This document shows, one piece after another, positions 33,690 to 41,030 of a stretch of DNA of 64,000 bases (position 1 is the stretch's first letter; every line of letters begins with the position of its first letter). Both the position numbers and the translations under genes were made by a program. Below the pieces are notes generated by a model that was given only the letters and a program-made list of their open reading frames with translations, ran no database searches and had not been told where the DNA came from. The stretch lies in the NCBI RefSeq assembly GCF_004745945.1, contig NZ_SRLE01000014.1:1-64000 (forward strand), read 5' to 3'. The DNA is from Mangrovimicrobium sediminis (lineage in GTDB: Bacteria; Pseudomonadota; Gammaproteobacteria; Pseudomonadales; Halieaceae).

Positions 33690-35159
33690 ATGTCCGCCTC
33701 CAGTCGCAACCTCCGCTACATCATCATCGGTGCAGGCATGGCCGGCATTCTCGCGGGAATACGCCTGCGCGAGCGCGGCGAGGAGAATTTCGTCATCTAC
33801 GAAAAGGGTGACGGCGTGGGCGGTACCTGGCGCGAGAACACCTACCCCGGCGTCGCCTGCGATACGCCCGCCCACTCCTACAGCTACTCCTTCGCCTTCA
33901 ACCCGGAGTGGAGCGCGTTCTACGCACCGGGGTCGGAAATTCGCGGTTATTTCGAAAAGATGACCGACCGCTTCGGCGTGCGCGATTTCATCCGCTTCAA
34001 TACGGAAATCGCCAGTTGCCGCTTCGAGGACGGGCGCTGGCACGTCACCACCCGCGACGGCGAGGAGGATGTCGCCGACGTACTCGTGGCGGCCACCGGC
34101 GTGCTGCACCACCCGAGCATCCCGGACATCCCCGGCCTCGCCGACTTCCAGGGCAAGTGCTTCCACAGCGCACGCTGGGATCACGACATCGACTACGCCA
34201 GGCAGCGCGTGGGCGTAATCGGCAACGGCTCCACCGGCGTGCAGATCGTCGCCGCGCTGGCCGGCAAGGTGCAGCGCCTGGTGCATTTCCAGCGCTCGCC
34301 GCAGTGGATCATGCCCTGCCCGGACACCCGCTACAGCGAGGACGACAAGCAGGCCTTCCGCACCGACCCGCAGCGTATCGAGGACGTGCGCAGCGGCCCC
34401 GAGGCGCAGGCCCGGCGCGGCCGCTTCCTCGCCGCGATCATCGATGCCAATTCACCGGAGCTGGCGGAGATCCAGTCCATCGTCGAGCAGAACCTGGAGA
34501 ACAGCGTGCGCGACCCGGCGCTGCGCGAAAAGCTGCGCCCCAACTACCGCGCCGCCTGCAAGCGCATGGTGTTTTCACCGAACTACTACGAGAAGGTGCA
34601 GGACCCGACGGTCTACGTCGATACCAGCGGCATCGAGCGCATCGAGAGCGACGGCGTGCGCATGCGCGACGGCAGCTTCCACCCCCTCGACGTGCTGGTG
34701 CTGGCCACCGGCTTCAAGGCCGACGCCTTCGTGCGGCCGATGACCATCACCGGCCGCGACGGCGCCGACCTCAACACGCTGTGGGCGCAGCACCCCAAGG
34801 CCTACTACGCGGTCACCGTGCCCGACTTCCCCAACTTCTTCATGCTCAACGGCCCCACCGGCCCGGTGGGCAATTTCTCGCTCATCGACATCGCCGAGCG
34901 GCAGTGGAATTACATCGAGCAGCTGGTGGCCTTGCTGCGCAGCGGCCGCTGCACCGAGGTGTCACCCAGCCATGCGGCGCTGGAACACTACGAGGCACTG
35001 CGCACCGAGGCGGCGAAGAAAACCGTGTTCGCCTCCGGCTGCAGCAGCTGGTACCTGGACGCCGAGGGCGTGCCGCAGGTCTGGCCCTGGCCCTACGAGC
35101 ACTTCATGGAAGTCATGGAAAAGCCGAACCTGGACGACTACGAACTCACCGCGGCCTGA
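33690..35159 (+). CDS. Flavin-containing Baeyer-Villiger-type monooxygenase
   Basis: 489 residues from the ATG at 33690 (AGGAG upstream). FAD-binding GAGMAGI (about 14-20), GGTWRENTYPGVACD, the Baeyer-Villiger fingerprint FQGKCFHSARWD (about 158-169) and NADPH-binding GNGSTG are all present. Class B flavoprotein monooxygenases insert oxygen next to a ketone, giving an ester or lactone. The esterase at 35976 nearby could hydrolyse such a product. It is shorter than the second enzyme of this type at 46061 and lacks its N-terminal extension. Confidence 0.9.
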   Translation: MSASSRNLRYIIIGAGMAGILAGIRLRERGEENFVIYEKGDGVGGTWRENTYPGVACDTPAHSYSYSFAFNPEWSAFYAPGSEIRGYFEKMTDRFGVRDFIRFNTEIASCRFEDGRWHVTTRDGEEDVADVLVAATGVLHHPSIPDIPGLADFQGKCFHSARWDHDIDYARQRVGVIGNGSTGVQIVAALAGKVQRLVHFQRSPQWIMPCPDTRYSEDDKQAFRTDPQRIEDVRSGPEAQARRGRFLAAIIDANSPELAEIQSIVEQNLENSVRDPALREKLRPNYRAACKRMVFSPNYYEKVQDPTVYVDTSGIERIESDGVRMRDGSFHPLDVLVLATGFKADAFVRPMTITGRDGADLNTLWAQHPKAYYAVTVPDFPNFFMLNGPTGPVGNFSLIDIAERQWNYIEQLVALLRSGRCTEVSPSHAALEHYEALRTEAAKKTVFASGCSSWYLDAEGVPQVWPWPYEHFMEVMEKPNLDDYELTAA

Positions 35160-35196
35160 GCGCCAGTCCTCGCTGCCGCGGCACCGCCCTGCGCTT

Positions 35197-36006
35197 TCAA
35201 CTTTCGTAAAACGCGAAAACACGCAGTTCGACACTGGCCCGGGGCACACTGCCCGGGGCCAGGCCCGGCTGCTGGAACGCGCCGTGCAGGCAGCCCATGG
35301 GCTGGCTGCTGTCACTGTCGAAACCCTTGAAGACAATCACCTCGTCCTGCGTCACCGCGGAGAAATAGTGCCAGCGTTGCGCCGGGTTGTGGACGCTGCT
35401 CAGGTAAGGTACGCCCTGCGGAAAGTTTGGCTCCACGGTGCGGCCGATCACCCAGTCGCGCTCCTCCAGCGTGCGCTGGTCGCACAGGGCCAGGGGCACG
35501 TCCTGCGGCGGCGGCGTGAGCGACCGCCACAGGTTGAAGATCCGGTAGTGCGGGTAGCGCTCGCGCAGGTCGGCGTCGGCGGCCATTTCCAGGAACGGCT
35601 GTACCGCGTCCCGGGTCTGGTCCAGGTGCACGAACTCGGCGGCCGGCGCCCTGTGCGGGTCGCCCGTATCGCGAATCAGGATAGCGCCGTGGTAGAGCGG
35701 CGCGACATGTGCCGCACCGGTCAGGGCGGCTACCAGCTGCAGGGCCTGCGGCAGGTAGTACTCCGCCACCCAGGCCGGGTTTTCCCAATCGCCCCCATCC
35801 AGGGGCATGGGGTGAATCTCGAAGCCCTCGCGCTCCAGCGAGGGCGGCGACGGCAGCTGCCGGGCGTCGTGCAGGGTGACCGGCTGCGCCACCAGCGCCT
35901 GGGTGATCCGCTCGCGCCAGGTGTTGCTCCAGATACCGCCGTCCCTGCGATCGGCGGCAAAATTGAGCGCGGCGGTTACGCCTGGCGCAGGCATGAGCCG
36001 ATCCAT
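35197..36006 (-). CDS. CmcJ/NvfI/GA4-desaturase-family oxygenase
   Basis: 269 residues. The family pattern is clear: H127-x-D129 in EFVHLDQT, FNLWRSL, PLALCD, a His/Arg pair in VHNPAQRWHYF (H206, R211, H213) and FKGFDS, ending in VELRVFAFYES. The family is best known from fungal NvfI/AsaB and bacterial CmcJ; NvfI is an Fe(II)/2-oxoglutarate enzyme that forms an endoperoxide. The HxD...H triad suggests the same chemistry class here. Its start overlaps the end of the esterase gene by 31 bases. Its occurrence in a catabolic cluster is unusual. Confidence 0.78.
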   Translation of the reverse strand: MDRLMPAPGVTAALNFAADRRDGGIWSNTWRERITQALVAQPVTLHDARQLPSPPSLEREGFEIHPMPLDGGDWENPAWVAEYYLPQALQLVAALTGAAHVAPLYHGAILIRDTGDPHRAPAAEFVHLDQTRDAVQPFLEMAADADLRERYPHYRIFNLWRSLTPPPQDVPLALCDQRTLEERDWVIGRTVEPNFPQGVPYLSSVHNPAQRWHYFSAVTQDEVIVFKGFDSDSSQPMGCLHGAFQQPGLAPGSVPRASVELRVFAFYES

Positions 36007-36920
36007 TGCGCCGCTTCCTCAACTGCCTGCGCGGCGGCGGGGACCGCAGCGGCGGCCGCCAGGTAGCCGTGCAGCATGCCGCTGTCACAGCGGGTGCGCA
36101 CCGGTACGCCCGCGGCGGCCAGGCGCTGGGCGTAGGCCAGGCCCTCGTCGCGCAGCGGGTCGAGTTGGGCCACGTGCACCAGGGCCGGCGGCAGTCCCGC
36201 GGCATCGGGCACGCGCAGGGGCGAGACCAGCGGCTGGTCGCGCTGCGCGATATCCGGGCAGTAGTGACCCCAGAACCAGCGCATATCCGCCTCGGAGAGC
36301 AGGTAGTTCTCGCCGCCGACGTCGCGATAGGATCCGGTGGTGAAATCGTGGTCGGTTACCGGGTAGGCCAGGTACTGGCCGGCCAGTGCAATACCCGCGT
36401 CACGCGCGCGAATCGCACAGGCGGCTGCGAGATTGGCACCGGCACTCTCACCGGCCAGCAGGATCGGCCCCGGCAGCTCGGCACGCGCCCACTGCAGCAC
36501 CGCCCACAGGTCGTCCTGCGCCGCCGGGCAGGGATGTTCCGGCGCCAGGCGGTAATCGACGCTGACCACCTCGCAGCCGGCGCCGGCGGCCAGGCGCCGG
36601 CACAGGGCGTCGCCGGTATCCAGGTCGCCGATCACCCAGCCGCCGGAATGGCAGTACAACACCACACCCAGCGGATCACCCTGGGGCCGGTAGCGCCGCA
36701 CCGGCACGTCGGCGTCGGCGTCGGCGCCACAGACCTGCTCTTCCCATACCTTCTCCAGTTCCGGTAACCCGGACTGTGGCGGCGCGGCGGCGAGGCTGCT
36801 GCGCAGCATCTCGCGCGCCGTCACCGGATCCACCTGCCAGAAGTACGGCCGCCCGGCCTCGGCATAGGCATCGAGGATCGCGCGGTAGTAGGGATGGACT
36901 GGATCGGTGTCGGTCGGCAT
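35976..36920 (-). CDS. Alpha/beta hydrolase, hormone-sensitive-lipase type esterase
   Basis: 314 residues from the ATG at 36920 (AGGT upstream). The oxyanion motif is HSGG (91-94) instead of HGGG. The nucleophile is GESAG (S159), with D254 in LDPLRDEG and H284 in MLHGYL completing the triad. It should hydrolyse short or bulky esters or lactones, plausibly products of the Baeyer-Villiger enzymes in this window. It is cotranscribed with the overlapping CmcJ-type gene and divergent from the ferredoxin gene. Confidence 0.88.
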   Translation of the reverse strand: MPTDTDPVHPYYRAILDAYAEAGRPYFWQVDPVTAREMLRSSLAAAPPQSGLPELEKVWEEQVCGADADADVPVRRYRPQGDPLGVVLYCHSGGWVIGDLDTGDALCRRLAAGAGCEVVSVDYRLAPEHPCPAAQDDLWAVLQWARAELPGPILLAGESAGANLAAACAIRARDAGIALAGQYLAYPVTDHDFTTGSYRDVGGENYLLSEADMRWFWGHYCPDIAQRDQPLVSPLRVPDAAGLPPALVHVAQLDPLRDEGLAYAQRLAAAGVPVRTRCDSGMLHGYLAAAAAVPAAAQAVEEAAQWIGSCLRQA

Positions 36921-37058
36921 GGGAGCTACCTGTTTTCGCTCCCGCTTCGGCGGGATGCTTTTATTGTCGGGAAAACCCGTATAATACGGACGCGCAGGCG
37001 GATGACGCGGCGGCCCGGGCGACAATCCCGATGCCATGTAAAATGTCACCGCTCGCGG

Positions 37059-37088
37059 TATAATTTCCCATTACTAACAATGTGTCAA
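37059..37088. promoter_or_regulatory. Ferredoxin -10 box followed by 15-bp dyad
   Basis: A perfect TATAAT (37059-37064, plus strand) is followed by the dyad CTAAC-AATGT-GTCAA (37074-37088), which would cover the transcription start. No -35 of quality is visible. The dyad lies 104 bases before the ferredoxin ATG and 154 bases from the divergent esterase start. Confidence 0.5.
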
Positions 37089-37191
37089 TTTTTCTGAGCC
37101 GGCGCGACAGTCGGCCGGGACAGGTAACGACGGGTCCGCACAGCGCGGACGCGTCGGGCACACACCACCACACAGGACAACCGAGGTAAGC

Positions 37192-37512
37192 ATGGCAAGC
37201 GTAAAATTCATCCAGCCCGATGGCAGCGAGAAGATCGTCGACGTTCCCGAGGGCACCTCACTGATGACCGCCGCAATCGATAACGGTGTCGAGGGCATTC
37301 TCGGCGACTGCGGCGGCGCCTGCAGCTGCGCGACCTGCCACTGCTACATCGATGACGCCTACTTCGCCAAGCTGCCCGAAGCGGCGGACGTCGAGAAATC
37401 CATGCTGGAATTCGCCGTGGAGCCGAAGGAAAACAGCCGCCTGGGCTGCCAGGTGCAGGTCACCGAGGAACTGTCCGGGCTGGTGGTTCACATCCCCGAA
37501 TCACAGTACTGA
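37192..37512 (+). CDS. 2Fe-2S ferredoxin, adrenodoxin/putidaredoxin type
   Basis: 106 residues. Cluster ligands are C40-x5-C46-x2-C49 and C86 (LGCQVQV); extra Cys residues lie at 44 and 51. The C-terminal VVHIPESQY is typical of putidaredoxin-like proteins that feed electrons to bacterial P450s. It is monocistronic, with its own promoter. It is the only ferredoxin in the window and probably serves the P450s at 13824, 22751 and 38596. No ferredoxin reductase gene is present here. Confidence 0.93.
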   Translation: MASVKFIQPDGSEKIVDVPEGTSLMTAAIDNGVEGILGDCGGACSCATCHCYIDDAYFAKLPEAADVEKSMLEFAVEPKENSRLGCQVQVTEELSGLVVHIPESQY

Positions 37513-37519
37513 CTGTGGG

Positions 37520-37552
37520 GCCGGTGGCGACGCGTTTGGCTTCGCCGCCGGC
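37520..37552. terminator. Hairpin after the ferredoxin gene
   Basis: GCCGGTGGCGA and TCGCCGCCGGC pair as an 11-bp stem with one G-T pair and an 11-base loop, eight bases after the ferredoxin stop. There is no T tract, so it may be a weak terminator or an mRNA-stabilising hairpin. Confidence 0.45.
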
Positions 37553-37570
37553 TGCGGGCACCCTCCCCCA

Positions 37571-37704
37571 AGGCCTTGCACGCGAGGCCTTGCACACTAG
37601 GCCCTTCACATTAGGCCCTTCACACTAGGCATTGATACGAGCCCTGCCTGCGAGCCTTTCGTGAAGGCGCTTCGTACAAGCCTCTCGTACTAGCCTTTCG
37701 TATT
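37571..37704. repeat. Degenerate 13-14-bp tandem repeat reaching into a gene end
   Basis: Eight or nine units of the form AGGCCYTTCACANT or AGCCTTTCGTATT follow one another. The last unit contains the stop codon and final codons (TKG) of the crotonase gene at 37690. The array fills the gap between the convergent ferredoxin and crotonase genes. Confidence 0.75.
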
Positions 37705-38517
37705 GTTCTGCTTGAGCTTCGACACATCGCGGGTGAGCACGGCGCTCTTGCCCGCGGAGCGCGCCAGGCACTGGGTATGCTGGAACTCGTGAATATCGAA
37801 GGCGGCCTGTAGCGCGGCCGGCTGGCCCATGGTGTCCATGGTCTGGTTGACCACGCGCTTGGCCATCATCAGCGAGAACAGGTCCTGCTCGGCGATCTTG
37901 CGCGCCATGCCCAGGGCGGCCTCGCCCAGTTCATCCAGCGCCACCACCTCGTTGACCATGCCGAGCTTTTCCGCATCGTGCGCGGTGATGCGCTCGGCGG
38001 TAAACAGCATCTGCTTGGCTTTGCGCGGGCCCAGCTCCCAGGTGTGGCCGTGGTACTCCACCCCGGCGATACCCATGATAATGGTCGGGTCGCTGAACCA
38101 GGCGTTGTCAGCGGCGATGATCAGGTCGCAGGGCCAGCACAGCATCAGCCCCGCGGCGACGCAGGCGCCCTGCACCGCGGCGATCGACGGCTTGGGATTG
38201 TTGCGCCAGCGGCGGCTGTACTCGAAGTAGTGGGACTGCTCCCACAGGTACTGGCCGGTGATGCCGCGGGTTTCCCAGTCGAAGCTGGCGAATACGTCCT
38301 TCTCGTCCTCCTTCACCGACAGGTCGTGCCCGGCGGAGAAGTTCTTGCCGTTGGCCCGCAGCAGGATCACCTTGACGCTGTCATCGCGCGCCGCGGCGGT
38401 CCAGCACTCGTCGAGGCGGGCCAGCAGCTCCGGGTTCTGCGCGTTGTGCACTTCCGGCCGGTTCAGGGTGATATGGGCAATACCCTCGCTGGCCTCATAA
38501 AGTACGGTGTCGCTCAT
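37690..38517 (-). CDS. Crotonase-family protein lacking both hydratase glutamates
   Basis: 275 residues from the ATG at 38517; a GTG directly before it is also possible (AGGAG upstream). The crotonase frame is clear: NFSAGHDL for the oxyanion loop, VQGACVAAGLMLCWPCD and FSDPTIIMG. The two catalytic Glu of enoyl-CoA hydratase (GGCEL and QPE) are Met and Thr here. It therefore more likely catalyses another crotonase reaction, such as thioester hydrolysis, isomerisation, C-C cleavage or decarboxylation. It is the last gene of the long minus-strand block starting at 49113. The final codons lie in a tandem repeat. Confidence 0.85.
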   Translation of the reverse strand: MSDTVLYEASEGIAHITLNRPEVHNAQNPELLARLDECWTAAARDDSVKVILLRANGKNFSAGHDLSVKEDEKDVFASFDWETRGITGQYLWEQSHYFEYSRRWRNNPKPSIAAVQGACVAAGLMLCWPCDLIIAADNAWFSDPTIIMGIAGVEYHGHTWELGPRKAKQMLFTAERITAHDAEKLGMVNEVVALDELGEAALGMARKIAEQDLFSLMMAKRVVNQTMDTMGQPAALQAAFDIHEFQHTQCLARSAGKSAVLTRDVSKLKQNNTKG

Positions 38518-38595
38518 CACTGTTTCGCTCCTGGCTTTATTGTTTCGCTGCTGGCGTCGCGGCCGTTCCGGGCGCTGGTAAGGCGCAAAGGCACC

Positions 38596-39789
38596 CTAGC
38601 GCTTGATCACGATCGGCACGTGTGAATAGCCGCGCACGGTGCTGGTACGGGTGCGCTTGAGACCCGCGGTTTCCACGTCCCAGTCGGGAATGCGCTTGAG
38701 CACTTCCTCCAGCGCGATTTTCGATTCCAGCCGTGCCACCGACGAGCCGAGGCAGGTGTGCGGGCCGTAGCCGAAGGTCACGTGGCGCTTGGGCGCACGC
38801 TCGATGTCGAACACTTCCGGGTTGTCCCAGTGGCGGTCGTCGCGGGTCGCGGCGGCGGTGAGCAGGGCCACGTTGTCGCCGGCTTTCATGGTCACGCCGT
38901 GCATCTCCACGTCGTTGAGCAGGCGGCGGAACTGGATCGGCGAGGGCGGCTCGTAGCGCAGCATCTCCTCGATCGCCCGGGGAATCAGCTGCGGGTTGTC
39001 GCGCAGCTTCTGGCGCTGCTCTGGGTGGCGCGCCAGCAGCACGCCGGCGTTGCTGAGCAGGCGGGCCACGGTCTCGTTGCCCGCAGAGGCGATCAGCACC
39101 ATGAAGAACAGGCTCTCGTCCTTGGTGAACGGGCGCTTGCCGTCCTCCGTCTCGATCTCGGCGTGGGTCAGGTAGGAGAGGAAATCGCCGCAGGGATTGG
39201 CCTTGCGGTCTTCCAGGATTTCGGAGAAATAGCCCATCGCCTTGCCCATGGCGTTGATACCGGCCTCGGTCATGCCGCCGTTCTCATCGCGCGCCAGGGA
39301 GTCGTCCGCCCACTGGTTGATCTTGCGGCGACCCTCGTGGGGAATGCCGAGAATGTGGCTGACCACGTCCATGGGAATCCAGCGGCCGAAGTCCTGCACG
39401 AAGTCGAAGCTGTCGCGGCCCTCCAGCGGTTGCAGGTAGCCCAGTACGATGTCGCGAATGTCGTTTTCCAGTTTCGCGATCGAGGCCGGGGTGAACTGCT
39501 GTGCCACCACCGCGCGCAGCTGGTCGTGGTAGGGCGGATCGTTGTTGATCATCAGCGGTGCGTCGCCGGGATTTTCCGACATGAGTTCCAGCACCGTGCC
39601 CCAGGCCGAGCTGAAGTTCTGCCAGTCCATCGAGGCCTTGAGTACGTCGTCGTAGCGGCTGAGCACCCAGTAGTTGTACTTCTCGTTGTACCAGACCGGC
39701 GCTTCGTCGCGCAGGCGCTTCCAGATCTCGTAGGGGTTGTCGTCGATGTCGTAGCTGTACTGGTCGTAGTAGAGCGCCTGGGCTTCCAT
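38596..39789 (-). CDS. Cytochrome P450
   Basis: 397 residues. I-helix ASAGNET with a normal acid-alcohol pair, K-helix EMLR, and heme loop FGYGPHTCLG (C346). It differs from the P450s at 13824 and 22751 and looks like a standard soluble bacterial hydroxylase. GGAGACACTCA precedes the ATG. In the operon it lies between an SDR (52 bases upstream) and the crotonase gene, so hydroxylation followed by SDR oxidation is plausible. It needs the ferredoxin encoded just beyond the crotonase gene. Confidence 0.92.
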   Translation of the reverse strand: MEAQALYYDQYSYDIDDNPYEIWKRLRDEAPVWYNEKYNYWVLSRYDDVLKASMDWQNFSSAWGTVLELMSENPGDAPLMINNDPPYHDQLRAVVAQQFTPASIAKLENDIRDIVLGYLQPLEGRDSFDFVQDFGRWIPMDVVSHILGIPHEGRRKINQWADDSLARDENGGMTEAGINAMGKAMGYFSEILEDRKANPCGDFLSYLTHAEIETEDGKRPFTKDESLFFMVLIASAGNETVARLLSNAGVLLARHPEQRQKLRDNPQLIPRAIEEMLRYEPPSPIQFRRLLNDVEMHGVTMKAGDNVALLTAAATRDDRHWDNPEVFDIERAPKRHVTFGYGPHTCLGSSVARLESKIALEEVLKRIPDWDVETAGLKRTRTSTVRGYSHVPIVIKR

Positions 39790-39841
39790 TGAGTGTCTCC
39801 GAAGGTAAAACCGAATTCTGTCCGTCGCTGGCTGCCGCGGC

Positions 39842-40579
39842 TCAGATACTGACGCCGCCGTCGATCAGGTTGTCGGTGCCGGTCGTGGACCCCGACTCGT
39901 CCGATGCGAGGAAAACCAGCAGCGATGATACCTGCTCACGCGTCACGAATCGCCCCAATGGAATACTTTCCTGCACCTTTGTGCGCAGAGTCTCGTCCAC
40001 GCGGCCGCTGAACAGGCCGGTTTCGTCCACCGCGCCGGGCAGGATGGCATTGACGCGGATGTTGTGGGACGCAAGTTCCAGAGCCAGGTGCTTGGTCAGG
40101 CCGCGAATTGCCCACTTGGAACAGCCGTAGACGCTGTAATCGGTCCAGCCGCGGTACCCCACCTGCGACGAGATATTGACGATGGAACCGCCGCCGCGGG
40201 CGATCATCAGCGGGCTGATGGCGCGGATGCCCATCCAGGTGCCGACCACGTTGACGTCCAGCACCTTGCGCAGGGTCTCCGGGCTCTCGTCGCCGATTGC
40301 GCCCTTGGTCAGGATGCCGGCGTTATTGACCAGCACATCGACACCGCCGAAGCGCTCACTGGCGAGCTCCGCCACACGCTGCCACTGCGCCTCGTCGGCA
40401 ATGTCCTGGGTGACGAACAGGGCGCGCTCGCCCAGCTTCGCCGCCAGCGCCTGCCCCGCCGCCTCGGCGATATCGGTCATCAGCAACTGGCCGCCCTCGG
40501 CGACGATGCGGCGGGCGTGGCACTCGCCCATGCCGCTGGCGGCACCGGTGAGGAGTACGACCTTGTCCTGCAGTCTCAT
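39842..40579 (-). CDS. Short-chain dehydrogenase/reductase
   Basis: 245 residues. TGAASGMG (about 12-19), NNAGILTK, ISSQVG and YGCSK are all intact, and D35 in MTDIAEA suggests NAD preference. It resembles 3alpha/20beta-hydroxysteroid and cyclic-alcohol dehydrogenases in its motifs, but that is not decisive. GGAGG precedes the ATG. It is encoded between an NTF2-like protein and the P450 and probably oxidises a secondary alcohol to the ketone used by the Baeyer-Villiger enzyme. Confidence 0.88.
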   Translation of the reverse strand: MRLQDKVVLLTGAASGMGECHARRIVAEGGQLLMTDIAEAAGQALAAKLGERALFVTQDIADEAQWQRVAELASERFGGVDVLVNNAGILTKGAIGDESPETLRKVLDVNVVGTWMGIRAISPLMIARGGGSIVNISSQVGYRGWTDYSVYGCSKWAIRGLTKHLALELASHNIRVNAILPGAVDETGLFSGRVDETLRTKVQESIPLGRFVTREQVSSLLVFLASDESGSTTGTDNLIDGGVSI

Positions 40580-40592
40580 GGCAACGCCTCCG

Positions 40593-40997
40593 TCAGTCCG
40601 CGTAGGGCATGTGCACGCGCATCTCGGCGATCTTCCAGCCCTGTGCGGTATTGTGCAGTTCGAAACGGTATTCGACGAAGATGCTCAGTACCGCGGGGCG
40701 CGTCGCCCAGTCGGACACCGCGCCATAGGCCCTGGCCTGGGCGCGTTCGTCGGTCGATTCGCTCTCCACTACCACGTTGCTGATGCAGTGCCGGTACTCG
40801 GTCGAACCCGCTTGCAGGTCCTGCGCCTTGCGCACGAACGCGTCGCGCCCCTGCAGGTGGATGTCCGGGCCGAGTAGACGGCCGTCCTCCAGGAACAGGT
40901 CAGCCCAGTCCTCGCCGCGGTAATTGTCCACCGGGTACGAATAGGAGGCGATGAGTTCGTGTACGGCTAAACGGTTTTCCAGGGAAATGCCTGACAT
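40593..40997 (-). CDS. NTF2-like/SnoaL-fold protein
   Basis: 134 residues with the fold pattern NRLAVHELIASYSYPVDN, DLFLEDGRL and C-terminal strands ending in WKIAEMRVHMPYAD. It belongs to the SnoaL-like group that contains isomerases, hydratases and small lyases. A Tyr and Asp in the N-terminal helices could be catalytic, but I cannot assign a reaction. It lies 13 bases before the SDR and 33 bases after the CoA ligase. Confidence 0.77.
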   Translation of the reverse strand: MSGISLENRLAVHELIASYSYPVDNYRGEDWADLFLEDGRLLGPDIHLQGRDAFVRKAQDLQAGSTEYRHCISNVVVESESTDERAQARAYGAVSDWATRPAVLSIFVEYRFELHNTAQGWKIAEMRVHMPYAD

Positions 40998-41030
40998 CGG
41001 TTTTACCTTTATTGTTCTGGGGTCGCGGGG

